Part shown: positions 15,654 to 25,050 of the stretch, in pieces
Position numbering within the stretch: position 1 is the first letter of the stretch
Layout: each line of letters begins with the position of its first letter
From: Scatomonas sp963928055
Lineage (GTDB): Bacteria; Bacillota; Clostridia; Lachnospirales; Lachnospiraceae
NCBI GenBank assembly: GCA_963928055.1
Contig: CAWVDN010000002.1
Coordinates: 372,001-436,000, forward strand
Length of the DNA stretch: 64,000 bases
Direction: 5' to 3'
Translations under genes and position numbers: made by a program
The notes under the pieces: model-generated
Databases searched by the model: none
Told to the model about the DNA's origin: nothing
Seen by the model: only the letters and a program-made list of their open reading frames with translations

Positions 15654-17054
15654 TTATTTCCAGGCTTTTTTCAGGATCTCCCAGGCCTCCCGGATCTCCC
15701 GGAGCTTCAGGGGGCCGTAGCCCATCAGCACGGTGTGTCCGTATTTCTCCGGCCCTTCCCCGATCATATACTCGCTGAGCCCGTACACCCGGACTCCGGC
15801 CGCCGCCGCCCGGCGGATGGCCTCCCGCTCCGTCATGCCGTTCCGGAAACGGACCAGCACGTGGACTCCGGCGTTTTCCCCGGACACCTCCAGCAGTTCC
15901 GGGCATTCCCGGAGGCATTTCAGCAATAGATCATGTTTGGCCCGGTAGACGGAACGCATGCGGTTCAGGTGCCGCTCAAAATGCCCGTCCCGGATAAAGT
16001 CCTCCAGCATTCGCTGGTCTACCCGGGAGATGGTGGCGGAAAATCCGGCGCCCCGCTGCCGGTATACCTGCAGCAGCGGCTCCGGGAGCACCATATAACT
16101 GACCCGGATCCCGGGGGCGACGGCTTTGGAAAAGGTGCCCAGGTAGATCACCCGGCCTCTGGTATCATACCCCTGCAGAGCCGGAATGGGTTTTCCCCGG
16201 TAGCGGAACTCGCTGTCATAATCATCTTCGATCAGGAATCTCCCCTCTTTTTCCCCGGCCCACTGCAGCAGCTGAAGCCGCCGTCCGATGGGCATCACGG
16301 TCCCCATGGGAAACTGATGGGAGGGCATGACATAGGCCGCCCCGGCCCGGCTGTGCTCCAGCTCCTCCGTCCGCATGCCGGACTCGTCCATGGGAACCGC
16401 CTCCATGGGATGCCCCAGGTTCCGGAAACAGTCCCAGGCGCTGCGGTACGTGGGGTTTTCCATGGCAATGGGGGTATCTTTCCCCAGCAGCAGGGACAAA
16501 AGCATGACCAGATAATCATTCCCCGCCCCCATGACGATCTGTTCCGGCCGGCAGTTCACGCCCCGGGCATGGTGCAGATACTCGGCGATCACCGCCCGCA
16601 GGCTCCACTCTCCCGCAGGGTCTCCCAGCTGAAACAGACCGCTGTTCTCCTCCAGCAGGACCTCCCGGGAGATCTTCTTCCAGATATTCAGCGGAAAACT
16701 CTCCTCATCGATGCCGTTCAGGGCAAAATCATAAGAAAAGGCAGGCGGAGCCGCCTGCCTTCTGTATACCGGTTTTTCTTCCAGGGGTCCCAGCCGGTAA
16801 AGCTCGCTGACATCCCCCGCAAAATAACCTCTGCAGGGAACGCTCTCCAGGTATCCCTCGGAGACAAGCTGCCCGTAAGCCAGATCCACCGTGCTGCGGC
16901 TCACGGAAAGCTGCTCCGCCAGGGCCCTGGAGGAGGGAAGCTTCTCCCCCGCCGCGATCCTGCCCTTTTGGATCTCTTCTTTCAGGAAGCGGCAGATCTG
17001 CTCGTAGAGCGGCATTTTCCGGTCCGGATCCAGCTGGATCAGCAGTTCTTTCAT
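15654..17054 (-). CDS. MocR/PdxR-type regulator (GntR HTH fused to aminotransferase fold)
   Basis: A 466-residue protein with a GntR-family winged helix at residues 1-75 (EKLPSSRALAEQLSVSRSTV) joined to a fold-type I aminotransferase domain. The PLP lysine is expected in YLGTFSKAVAPGIRV (about residue 315), and the LIEDDYDSEFRYRG segment holds the PLP-ring aspartate. Such regulators sense PLP or a PLP-bound amino acid and often control vitamin B6 or amino-acid genes. No pdx gene is nearby. The start overlaps the glnS stop by four bases, so it is co-transcribed with glnS. Confidence 0.92.
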   Translation of the reverse strand: MKELLIQLDPDRKMPLYEQICRFLKEEIQKGRIAAGEKLPSSRALAEQLSVSRSTVDLAYGQLVSEGYLESVPCRGYFAGDVSELYRLGPLEEKPVYRRQAAPPAFSYDFALNGIDEESFPLNIWKKISREVLLEENSGLFQLGDPAGEWSLRAVIAEYLHHARGVNCRPEQIVMGAGNDYLVMLLSLLLGKDTPIAMENPTYRSAWDCFRNLGHPMEAVPMDESGMRTEELEHSRAGAAYVMPSHQFPMGTVMPIGRRLQLLQWAGEKEGRFLIEDDYDSEFRYRGKPIPALQGYDTRGRVIYLGTFSKAVAPGIRVSYMVLPEPLLQVYRQRGAGFSATISRVDQRMLEDFIRDGHFERHLNRMRSVYRAKHDLLLKCLRECPELLEVSGENAGVHVLVRFRNGMTEREAIRRAAAAGVRVYGLSEYMIGEGPEKYGHTVLMGYGPLKLREIREAWEILKKAWK

Positions 17055-18730
17055 GCCTTGTCACTTCCTCCCGCCGCCGGCAGCTTAAAGGAGCTCTTCA
17101 GCGAAACGATCCGGTTGAACACCAGGGATCCCGGCCTGGAATCATGCGAATCCACGCAGAAAAATCCGTTCCGCACAAACTGGAAGCTGTCATAGGCCCT
17201 GGCCCCCTGCAGGCTGGGCTCCACATAGCATTCCTTCAGTACCGTAAGAGAATCCGGATTCAGGTTCATGGAGCCGTCCTCGTTGTAAACGCCCTTGCTC
17301 TCATCGATAAGGTTCTCGTACAGCCGGCACTCCGCCTTCAGAGCCTGCGCCGCGGATACCCAGTGGATCGTCCCCTTCACCTTTCTTCCGTCCGGGCTGT
17401 TTCCGCCCTTGGAATCCGGATCGTAGGTGCCGTGGACCACGGTCACATTTCCGTTCTCATCCTTCTCGCAGCCGGTGCATTTTACGAAGTAGGCGTTCAT
17501 GAGCCGCACCTCGTTGCCCGGGAACATGCGGAAGTATTTTCTGGGAGGCTCCTCCATGAAGTCCTCCCGCTCGATATACAATTCTCTGGAGAATGGCACC
17601 GTCCTGGTCCCCAGCGATTCATTTTCCAGGTTATTGGAAACCGTCAGCTCCTCCACCTGGCCTTCCGGATAATTGTCGATGATCAGCTTCACCGGGTTCA
17701 GCACCGCCATGACCCGGGAGCGCTTCAGCTTCAGATCCTCCCGGATGCAGTACTCCAGCATGGCATAGTCCACGGAGCTCTGGGCTTTGGAGACCCCGCA
17801 GAGTTCCACGAACCTCTGGATCGATTCCGGGGTAAATCCCCGGCGCCGCAGAGCGGCGATGGAAACCAGACGGGGATCGTCCCAGCCGTCCACCGTTCCC
17901 TCTTCCACCAGCTTTTTGATATACCGCTTGCCGGTGACCACGTTGGTCAGGTACAGTTTGGCAAACTCGATCTGTTTGGGGGGATGGGGGTATTCCAGTT
18001 CCCGCACCACCCAGTCGTACAGCGGCCGGTGATCCTCAAACTCCAGGGTACAGACAGAGTGGGTCACTCCCTCAATGGCGTCCTCGATGGGATGGGCGAA
18101 ATCGTACATGGGATAAATGCACCATGCGTCCCCGGTATTCTGATGGCTCATGTGCGCCACCCGGTAGATCACCGGGTCCCTCATATTGATGTTGGGGGAG
18201 GACATATCGATCTTCGCCCGAAGGACTTTGCTGCCGTCGGGGAACTCCCCGTTCTTCATCCTCTCAAAAAGATCCAGGTTCTCCTCCACGCTGCGGTCCC
18301 GGTAGGGGCTTTCCTTTCCCGGCTCTGTCAGAGTTCCCCGGTACTCCCGGATCTCCTCGGCGGACAGATCGCAGACGAAGGCCTTTCCCTTTTTGATGAG
18401 TTTTACCGCCGCCTCGTACATCTGCGGAAAATAATTGGATGCAAAGTACAGGTGGTCTCCCCAGTCGGCTCCCAGCCAGCGGATATCCTCCTTGATGGAT
18501 TCCACAAACTCGCTGCGCTCCTTGGTGGGATTCGTGTCGTCAAAGCGCATGTTGAACTGCCCGTGGTATTTTTTTGCCAGCCCGTAGTTCAGCAGCACTG
18601 CCTTGGCGTGTCCGATGTGCAGATATCCGTTGGGTTCCGGCGGAAAACGGGTGCAGATTTTGTCATAAGTTCCTTCCGCCAAATCCTTCTCAATGATCTG
18701 CTCGATAAAATTTTTGGATCCCGTCTCCAT
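17051..18730 (-). CDS. glnS: Glutaminyl-tRNA synthetase
   Basis: The enzyme charges tRNA-Gln directly. The 559-residue sequence has the class I HIGH motif in PPEPNGYLHIGHAK (about residues 31-44), the GlnRS-type FDDTNP segment and the C-terminal anticodon-binding beta-barrels. The second class I signature, normally VMSKRKL in GlnRS, reads VTGKRYI here, in TNVVTGKRYIKKL (about residue 260). The lysine is kept but the preceding Met-Ser is changed. The ATG at 18730 lies 9 bases after AGGAGG; the earlier ATG at 18739 directly abuts that site and is unlikely. Confidence 0.95.
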   Translation of the reverse strand: METGSKNFIEQIIEKDLAEGTYDKICTRFPPEPNGYLHIGHAKAVLLNYGLAKKYHGQFNMRFDDTNPTKERSEFVESIKEDIRWLGADWGDHLYFASNYFPQMYEAAVKLIKKGKAFVCDLSAEEIREYRGTLTEPGKESPYRDRSVEENLDLFERMKNGEFPDGSKVLRAKIDMSSPNINMRDPVIYRVAHMSHQNTGDAWCIYPMYDFAHPIEDAIEGVTHSVCTLEFEDHRPLYDWVVRELEYPHPPKQIEFAKLYLTNVVTGKRYIKKLVEEGTVDGWDDPRLVSIAALRRRGFTPESIQRFVELCGVSKAQSSVDYAMLEYCIREDLKLKRSRVMAVLNPVKLIIDNYPEGQVEELTVSNNLENESLGTRTVPFSRELYIEREDFMEEPPRKYFRMFPGNEVRLMNAYFVKCTGCEKDENGNVTVVHGTYDPDSKGGNSPDGRKVKGTIHWVSAAQALKAECRLYENLIDESKGVYNEDGSMNLNPDSLTVLKECYVEPSLQGARAYDSFQFVRNGFFCVDSHDSRPGSLVFNRIVSLKSSFKLPAAGGSDKA

Positions 18731-18767
18731 GGGTAACATCCTCCTATACTCTTACTCTTATATGAAA

Positions 18768-18798
18768 GAAACAGCCTCCTGTCACAGAAAGCTGTTTC
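18768..18798 (-). terminator. Possible terminator after tRNA-Val
   Basis: GAAACAGC pairs with GCTGTTTC across a 15-base loop between the tRNA and glnS, followed on the minus strand by TTTCATAT. The short T-run makes it a weak terminator at best. Confidence 0.4.
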
Positions 18799-18812
18799 CC
18801 CTTTTACCTTCA

Positions 18813-18886
18813 TGGAAGCAAGGGGGCTCGAACCCCTGACCTCTCGCGTGTGAGGCGAACGCTCATCCCAGCTGAGCTATACTTCC
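18813..18886 (-). tRNA. tRNA-Val (anticodon CAC)
   Basis: All arms fold. The acceptor is GGAAGTA/TGCTTCC, the D-arm stem is GCTC/GAGC, the anticodon loop CTCACAC gives anticodon CAC, and the T-arm is AGGGG-TTCGAGC-CCCCT. The discriminator is A and CCA is not encoded. It reads GTG valine codons. Confidence 0.96.
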
Positions 18887-18968
18887 AGATAACATATTCA
18901 GTTTATCACGTTTGCGGGAGAAGTCAAGGAATTTTTAGTAAAAATTACAGGATCCCGCAGAAGAAGCG

Positions 18969-19007
18969 GGAACCGGAGCCTCCTTCTCAGGAACGGGCTC
19001 CGGTTCC
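18969..19007 (-). terminator. Terminator of the nagA operon
   Basis: A 12-bp perfect stem GGAACCGGAGCC/GGCTCCGGTTCC lies 14 bases after the nagA stop. A second small CCCGC/GCGGG hairpin and TTTTT follow on the minus strand. Confidence 0.75.
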
Positions 19008-19020
19008 TTTCCTGCCGGGC

Positions 19021-20175
19021 TTATTGATCCCGGGTAATCTTCTTTCCTTTTACATAAGTATCGGTCACATTGTATTCCCGGTCCAGGATCACGATGTCTG
19101 CATCCTTCCCCGGCTCCAGACTTCCGATGCGGTCCTCCGCCTTCATCAGGCGGGCGGGATTGAGGGTGAACAGCGGCAGAACCTCCTCCAGGGACAGACC
19201 GGTAAATTTTATGATATTCTTCAGGGCCTGTCCGGTAGTCAGCGTGCTGCCCGCCCGGGAACGGTCGGATTTCAGCTTGGCGTCCCCGTCCTCCACGATC
19301 ACATCGTTGACTCCCAGCTTATACTCTCCGTCGGGAAGCCCGGCGGCCATGATGGAGTCAGTGATCGCCACCACCCGGTCCCTTCCTTTCGTTTTCAGAA
19401 GGAGGCGGAAGGTTCCCGGGTGAAGATGGCGGCCATCACAGATGGCTTCGCAATATACGTCAGACTCCAGCACCGCTCCCATGATCGCTGGAAAATGCTG
19501 ATGCAGGAGTTTCATGGCGTTAAAAGTATGGGTGGCGGCCTCCGCCCCGTTGGCGATGGCTTTCCAGGCCTGGTCATAGTCCGCCCCGGAATGGCCGATG
19601 GCCACCGTGATCCCCAGGGCCCGCAGGCCCGGGATCATTTCAGCGATCCCCGGTATTTCCGGGGACACGGTAATGTAGCGGATCCGCCCCCGGGCGCACT
19701 CCTGGTAATGCTTTACCAGTTCCAGATCTGGCTGCCGCAACAGATGCTCCGGCATGGCGCCTTTGTATTCCTTGGCCAGGAAGGGGCCTTCCAGATGGAT
19801 CCCCAGGAGCTCCGCGCAGTCCTCGTGGTCCTCCATATGGGCCAGGGCTTCCCCGATGGCTTTCTCCGTCTGCTCCGGCGTGTCCGTAAGGATGGAGCAG
19901 TTCCAGGCAGTTGTTCCCTGCTGGGCGAAGAAATGTCCGATTTTCCGGAAACCCTCCTTATCCGCGGCGTTCACATCCACCCCGGCTCCTCCGTGGGTGT
20001 GAACATCAATAAATCCGGGAACCGCAAAGCAGCCCTGCAGATCGCGGATCTCCCCCTGGCGGTTTCCGGCGCCCGGTTCTTCCAGGGCAAGGATCTTTCC
20101 GTCTTCCACGCAGAGATCCCTGTCCACCATGCGTCCCATGGTAAAAACTTTTCCATTCACAAACCACGTTTTCAT
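19021..20175 (-). CDS. nagA: N-acetylglucosamine-6-phosphate deacetylase (NagA/AgaA family)
   Basis: The enzyme removes acetate from an N-acetylhexosamine 6-phosphate. The 384-residue amidohydrolase carries the metal-binding DVHTHGG (about residue 58), the metal Glu in HLEGPF (about residue 126), IGHSGA and THTFNAM with further ligand histidines, and the catalytic Asp in AITDSIMAAG (about residue 274). NagA and AgaA cannot be separated by reading alone; the neighbours (SIS isomerase, NagB-like protein, class II aldolase) recall galactosamine gene clusters. It starts two bases after the NagB-like gene ends. Confidence 0.93.
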   Translation of the reverse strand: MKTWFVNGKVFTMGRMVDRDLCVEDGKILALEEPGAGNRQGEIRDLQGCFAVPGFIDVHTHGGAGVDVNAADKEGFRKIGHFFAQQGTTAWNCSILTDTPEQTEKAIGEALAHMEDHEDCAELLGIHLEGPFLAKEYKGAMPEHLLRQPDLELVKHYQECARGRIRYITVSPEIPGIAEMIPGLRALGITVAIGHSGADYDQAWKAIANGAEAATHTFNAMKLLHQHFPAIMGAVLESDVYCEAICDGRHLHPGTFRLLLKTKGRDRVVAITDSIMAAGLPDGEYKLGVNDVIVEDGDAKLKSDRSRAGSTLTTGQALKNIIKFTGLSLEEVLPLFTLNPARLMKAEDRIGSLEPGKDADIVILDREYNVTDTYVKGKKITRDQ

Positions 20176-20177
20176 GC

Positions 20178-20999
20178 TCAGTCCTCCAGATTCGCCACAA
20201 ACTCAGTGATTTTCAGATTGATGTCCGGATGATCCGCGATCAGGGAAACCGGGAAATCGGAGGTTCTCTCTCCGTAGGCGGCTCTCCGGACCACAGCTCT
20301 GTGCCAGTTGCGGAAGCATCCCAGACGGATCTTCCGGGCATGGCTGATCTCATACATTCCGATGGTAACGCAGTAATGAGGCATATCCTCCAGAGCGCCG
20401 TTAAAATCTCCGATGGCGTTGGCGGTTCTGGTCTCTTTGGTGATCTCCAGGACTCTGGTCTTCTGATCCAGGAACTCCTCCGGGGTCAGTGAAGGATCCG
20501 CCTCGTTGAAAGCCACATGGCCGTTGATGCCGATGCCGCCGAAGCAGATATCCACGCCTCCCAGCTTCTCAATGAGCGCGGGGATGTGGTCCAGATGTTC
20601 CGGATCCGGGAAGACTCTCTGCTCCTCCGGCATGATCAGATCCTCGCGGATCTTGGAGTAAACCGTCCTCTGCATAAATCCCCGGAAACTTAAGGGATGA
20701 TCCATGGGCACCCAGTGCTTCCGGTCGTCCAGATATTCATCCATATTGATAAACCAGACATTCTTCAGGCTGATATTCTCCGCGTTGACTCTCTCCACGA
20801 AAAAGGGATACTGTCCCACAGGGCCTACCGGGCAGATGAACACGGTCTTTTCTCCGGCCGCGTTGTGCTTCTGGATCTCCTGGATCATCTCGTCGGCTAT
20901 GGAGCGGAATACGGCTTCATTGTCTTTCATAACCAGCACAGGAAATTTGGGGCTTTCCACCAGCTGTTCCTTCGTATAGTTGTAATATGCGTGACTCAT
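20178..20999 (-). CDS. Glucosamine-6-phosphate deaminase-like protein (NagB/AgaI family)
   Basis: A 273-residue member of the NagB/6-phosphogluconolactonase fold. The catalytic-base region NMDEY is present as INMDEYL (about residue 83). The active-site loop reads GGIGINGHVAFNE (about residues 152-164), where classical NagB has GxDGHxAFNEP. The His and Glu are kept but the Asp before Gly-His is Asn. This suggests a paralog with altered substrate, for example a galactosamine-6-phosphate or related sugar isomerase. GAGGAGG lies 8 bases before the ATG. It sits between nagA and the SIS gene. Confidence 0.82.
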   Translation of the reverse strand: MSHAYYNYTKEQLVESPKFPVLVMKDNEAVFRSIADEMIQEIQKHNAAGEKTVFICPVGPVGQYPFFVERVNAENISLKNVWFINMDEYLDDRKHWVPMDHPLSFRGFMQRTVYSKIREDLIMPEEQRVFPDPEHLDHIPALIEKLGGVDICFGGIGINGHVAFNEADPSLTPEEFLDQKTRVLEITKETRTANAIGDFNGALEDMPHYCVTIGMYEISHARKIRLGCFRNWHRAVVRRAAYGERTSDFPVSLIADHPDINLKITEFVANLED

Positions 21000-21066
21000 G
21001 CCTTTTTCCTCCTCTTTTTGGAAAGACGGCGCCGGCATGGCAGGCCCGGCGCCGTCTGAAACGGTT

Positions 21067-22124
21067 TTATTTCAGCACGATGGCCTGGGAAAGATTTCTA
21101 GGCGTATCGCAGTCCAGATCCTTCTTCTCAGCGTTGTAGTAGCCCAGAAGCTGTCCGATGTATCCGATGATGGGAGCGTACTCCAGCTCGGACCATCCCT
21201 CCTCCAGGGAGTAGGTGTAGTCCGCGCAGTCCCGGAAATCCTCTCCCAGCTCCGCGCCCAGAACCGCCACGGTAGCGCCGTAGCTCTTCATCTGTTCCAT
21301 CAGGGCCACATCCTCTTTTCTGGAAACTCTGTGGCTGAGGCATACGATCAGGGTCTTGTCGTCCACCAGGCTCATGGGGCCGTGGCGGTACTCCAGATCA
21401 TAGTAACCCTCGGAATTGGAAAGTCCCATTTCCTTCATCTTGTTCATGCACTCGTTGGCAATGCCGTAGTAAACGCCCTGGCCCAGGGTGATGAACAGGT
21501 TCAGTTCCGGATGCTCGGTGACGATCTGTTTTGCAGAGCGTCCTGTTCCTTCAGGACCTTCTCCGCAACCTGGCTGTAATTTTCCAGTTTCTGCAGCTTC
21601 TCTTCCATGCCGCCGGCATAGTAAGCTACGATCACAGCCAGAAATACCATGCTGGTAAAGGAGCGGGTCATGATCACACTCTTCTCATCCGAATCGGGAG
21701 AGAGGATCATATAGTCGTTATAGTCACGGCTGTCCGCGTCACAGGTAATGGACAGCGTGGTCACGTTGGGATAGGTCCGCACCTTGTCAATGGCCATGCG
21801 CACCTCGGTGGTATAGCTCTTCCTGGTGATGGGAAGGATCAGCACATTCTCATCCTTGATATAAGTTTCCGGGAAGAAATACAGCTCCGAGCAGGGCACG
21901 GCTTTGGCCGGGATCCGGCAGCACTCCGCGAAAGCGCTGGCCGCGGCCTGCGCCAGATACAGGGACGTACCGCAGCCCGTAAAGATCAGCTCCCCGTACT
22001 TCTTGCCGGATCGGAACACCTCTTTCAGGGTTCCGCAGATCTCGTCCATGGTTTTCTGGATCGCCAGAAAAGAAGCCGGCTGGCCGTAAATCTCAGGATA
22101 TGTAAGTTCTCCGTTTTTTTTCAT
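21067..22124 (-). pseudogene. SIS-domain sugar isomerase/deaminase (AgaS-like), one-base frameshift
   Basis: The N-terminal part (22124 down to about 21535) has a SIS phosphosugar-binding start, LIFTGCGTSLYLAQ. The C-terminal part, in another frame (to 21067), continues with YRHGPMSLVDDKTLIV, the second SIS block typical of AgaS. The frames join near 21533-21540 if one base, for example a second G in CTGGCA, is restored. The joined protein has about 353 residues, a normal AgaS length. AgaS converts galactosamine 6-phosphate to tagatose 6-phosphate. AGGAGG lies 11 bases before the chosen ATG. Either the gene is broken or the consensus has lost a base. Confidence 0.8.
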
Positions 22125-22163
22125 GTTTTCCATAACCTCCTGTTTTGTCTGCTCTGCCGCTGC

Positions 22164-23016
22164 TCAGGCTTTTCCGTTGGAACCTGCCAGCAGGATGATC
22201 TTTTTGATATCTTCTGTCAACGCGTCGTTGGCCATCTGGGATAACTTCCAGGAATGTCCCTGGTGATTGGTCTTCAGGGCCTCCTCGTAATGCTGTACAT
22301 ATTTGTACCGGATCTCCGTGCCGAAGTTGATCTTGGCCACGCCCAGCTGAATGGCTTTCTTGATGATATCCTCTCTCATGCCGGTGCAGCCGTGGAGCAC
22401 CAGGGGGATATCCGTAAACGCCGCCGTCTGCTCCAGGACCTCCCAGATGGATGTCCGGCTCGCCCTTGTAGTATCCGTGGGCATTGCCGATGCCGATGGC
22501 CAGGGAATCCGGCTGGCAGAGGCTGAGGAATTTCTTCACATCCTCCACATTGGCCACATTCTTATTTTCCATCTGGGCGCCCTCGGCGTCAAGGCGCAGC
22601 AGTTCTCCGATCTCCGCCTCCACGGGAACCCCGAAGCATTTCGCCACCTTGAGGACCTCGTTGGTCATGGCGGCGTTTTCCTCGATGGGATGAGTGGAAC
22701 CGTCGATCATCAGAGAAGTAAACCCGTTTTTCAGGGATTTCATACAGATCTCAAAGCCGTCGCCGTGATCCAGGTGAATGGCGATGGGGACCCGTACCTT
22801 GGACGCGCACCATTTGCAGACCTGCACAAACCAGTCGTCACCGGAATACGCTCCTGTGGATACGTAATGCGCCAGGATCGCGGGTGATCCCATTTCCTCC
22901 GCAGCCCGGCAAACAGCCCAGATGATGTCGTAGTTGCCTCCCTGGGTATTGATGGCCGGAACCGCGTAGTGCTCCGCCCTGGCCTTTTTCAGCATCTCCT
23001 TTGTTGTTGTCAGCAT
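22164..23016 (-). pseudogene. Class II fructose/tagatose-bisphosphate aldolase, one-base frameshift
   Basis: The first part (23016 to about 22455) shows the class II aldolase motif IAIHLDHGDGF with the catalytic Asp and a zinc His, then the EAEIGEL segment and GNAHG with another zinc His. The remainder (to 22164) continues in a different frame with LVLHGCTGM and INFGTEIRY, the DHAP-phosphate-binding loop. Deleting one base near 22450 restores a protein of about 283 residues, the usual size of GatY/KbaY/Fba enzymes. GGAGG lies 7 bases before the ATG. It follows the importer genes and precedes the AgaS-like gene. Confidence 0.82.
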
Positions 23017-23040
23017 ATCATAGCCTCCTGCTTCTGTCAT

Positions 23041-23101
23041 AAAAAGCCGGCAGATATACAGCTTTTCACACGCGTGGCGTGCCGCTATACACCTGCCGGC
23101 T
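23041..23101 (-). terminator. Strong intra-operon terminator between importer and enzyme genes
   Basis: An 18-base arm at 23045-23062 pairs with 23084-23101 (AGCCGGCAG with CTGCCGGCT, continuing through TATA), followed on the minus strand by TTTTT. It lies 12 bases after the binding-protein stop. It should reduce transcription into the aldolase, SIS and nag genes, giving more transporter mRNA than enzyme mRNA. Confidence 0.75.
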
Positions 23102-23113
23102 CTTACCTACAAG

Positions 23114-24193
23114 TTACTGTACTGCTTCCTCCATTACATCAAAGAGGATGTAATCTTCCAGAGGAGTAGCCTCGCAGTCTCCGGCTGCTACCAGGGTATC
23201 CTGCTGAATCTGATAATAATTCTTTACTTCATCCATGTTGTCTCTTACAAACTCGGAAGTGGTCCAATCCGCAACGTCTACCTGCTCCAGAAGGGTATCC
23301 TTCTCCAGTTTCACCTGCTCGGCGATCCATCCGCAGACTTCATCAGAATTCGCGGAATCCGCGCGGTAGTCGAAGCCTTTGTACAGCGCTCTGGCAAATC
23401 TTACCAGGACGTCTCTGTTCTCTTCCGCATAGTCCGGCATGCAGATCCAGCTGGACAGAGATACGGTGTCATCGATGAAGGTCATGTTGTCGCAGAGTGT
23501 CACACCGTCGTCGCCCATCTCTTTCAGGATCTTGGTGGTGTTGGGAACCCATGCGGCACAGGCGTCAACGCCGCCGGACAGCATAGCGGTCACCAGGTTG
23601 GTGGCGTCCATATCAATGGGCTCGATATCATCCATGGTCAGGCCTACAGACTCCAGGCCTTTTACCAGGATATCTTCGCTGGAGGTTCCGGAAGAATACG
23701 CAACGCTCTTGCCTTTCAGTCCTTCCAGGGTATCCGTTCCTTTTGCCTTGCTGCCGATGATGGCATCGCCGTTGGAAACGTGGCACAAAGCGAAGATCTT
23801 GGCTGCTCCGTTTACGCACAGTTTGTGAGCGCCCTGTCCGATGTATCCCACATCAATGGAACCGGACTCCATAGCGTTGATGATGGTGGGGCCGTCCGCG
23901 AACTGCACCAGGTTCAGATCGATGCCTTCCTCGTCAAAGTATCCCAGCTGCTGCGCGGAGATCACGCCGTTCAGGCTGGCGTAGTCCGGCATATACGCTA
24001 CGTTTACGGTAACTCTTTCTACGGTGTCATCGGTTCCCTCTTCGGCCTCTGCCTCATCTCCCGCGGAAGAAGCGGTGGTGGTAGAGCTTCCCGTGGTGGC
24101 GCTGCTGTCGGCCTCCTGCTTATCGGAGCCTCCGCATGCGGTCAGGGAGAATGCCATGACCAGAGATAAAATAAGTGCTGCTGCTTTTTTCAT
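23114..24193 (-). CDS. ABC transporter substrate-binding lipoprotein (SsuA/TauA/NMT1 type)
   Basis: A 359-residue lipoprotein: signal peptide MKKAAALILSLVMAFS and lipobox LTAC with the lipidated Cys at about residue 20. A Ser/Thr/Glu-rich linker to about residue 60 precedes an SsuA-like domain (VAYMPDYASLNG, GYFDEEGIDLNLV, IINAMESGSIDVGYIG). This family binds nitrate, taurine, alkanesulfonates, thiamine precursors or similar small anions and rings. It is the first partner of the ATPase and permease encoded just upstream. A sugar-type binding protein would be expected beside nagA and aldolase genes, so the pairing is unusual. Confidence 0.9.
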   Translation of the reverse strand: MKKAAALILSLVMAFSLTACGGSDKQEADSSATTGSSTTTASSAGDEAEAEEGTDDTVERVTVNVAYMPDYASLNGVISAQQLGYFDEEGIDLNLVQFADGPTIINAMESGSIDVGYIGQGAHKLCVNGAAKIFALCHVSNGDAIIGSKAKGTDTLEGLKGKSVAYSSGTSSEDILVKGLESVGLTMDDIEPIDMDATNLVTAMLSGGVDACAAWVPNTTKILKEMGDDGVTLCDNMTFIDDTVSLSSWICMPDYAEENRDVLVRFARALYKGFDYRADSANSDEVCGWIAEQVKLEKDTLLEQVDVADWTTSEFVRDNMDEVKNYYQIQQDTLVAAGDCEATPLEDYILFDVMEEAVQ

Positions 24194-24240
24194 AGTTGTT
24201 CCTCCTTTTTGCTTATATCTAAATACAATAGATATCCGGA

Positions 24241-25050
24241 TTACTTTCTGACCTCCAGGTATTCCTGATATACCTGGCCCCAGATGTGATTCTTCAGCTC
24301 CATGAACCGGGGGCTCATCTTGGTCTCCTGGGTCCTGGGATAGGGGATGTCAATGTCCACGACCTCTTTGATCCGTCCGGGACGGGCGCTCATGATAATA
24401 ACTCTCTGCGCCAGGATGATGGCCTCATCTACATCGTGGGTGATGAAGAAACAGGTCTTTCTCTCTTTCTCCCAGGTCTCCAGCAGTTCAGACTGCAGCT
24501 GGGCCTGGTCCTGGTGGGCGTCCAGCGCTCCGAAGGGCTCGTCCATCAGCAGGACTGCCGGATTGACCGCGTAGGCTCTGGCGATGGCCACCCTCTGCTT
24601 CATACCTCCGGAAAGCTCCTTGGGATAGTGGTTGACGAAATCCTCCAGCTGTACCATCTTGATGTACTTTCTGGCAATGGCCTCCGCCTCTTCCTGGGAT
24701 TTTCCCTGAAGTTTGGGACCGAACATTACGTTTTTCAGAACGGTCATCCAGGGGAAGAGGGCGTACTGCTGGAACACAACGCCACGCTCTACGCCGGTAC
24801 CCTCGATCCGCTCGCCGTCAATGTAGACCGCGCCTTCGGTGGGCTCCTCCAGGCCGGCGATAATGTTCAGCAGGGTGGACTTTCCGCATCCGGAAGGACC
24901 TACCACGCAGATGAATTCGTTTTCCTTGATCTCAAAATTCACACCGTTCAGGGCGACGACCGGGCCGGTCCTTCCCTGATAGGTTTTCTTTACGCCGTCG
25001 ATTTTTAATTTGATATTTTTCTGATCCGTCACTCTCTCTTCTCCTGCCAT
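24241..25050 (-). CDS. ABC transporter ATPase (NitT/TauT, SsuB/TauB type)
   Basis: A 269-residue ATPase with Walker A VGPSGCGKST (about residues 47-56), Q-loop FQQYALFPW, signature LSGGMKQR (about residue 150), Walker B VLLMDEPFGALD and the H-loop FFITHD. The sequence ALFPWMTVLKNV is characteristic of the nitrate/sulfonate importer ATPases. It energises import through the permease encoded by the overlapping upstream gene. The ATG at 25050 is preferred (AGAGG upstream); it overlaps the permease end by 22 bases. Confidence 0.93.
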   Translation of the reverse strand: MAGEERVTDQKNIKLKIDGVKKTYQGRTGPVVALNGVNFEIKENEFICVVGPSGCGKSTLLNIIAGLEEPTEGAVYIDGERIEGTGVERGVVFQQYALFPWMTVLKNVMFGPKLQGKSQEEAEAIARKYIKMVQLEDFVNHYPKELSGGMKQRVAIARAYAVNPAVLLMDEPFGALDAHQDQAQLQSELLETWEKERKTCFFITHDVDEAIILAQRVIIMSARPGRIKEVVDIDIPYPRTQETKMSPRFMELKNHIWGQVYQEYLEVRK

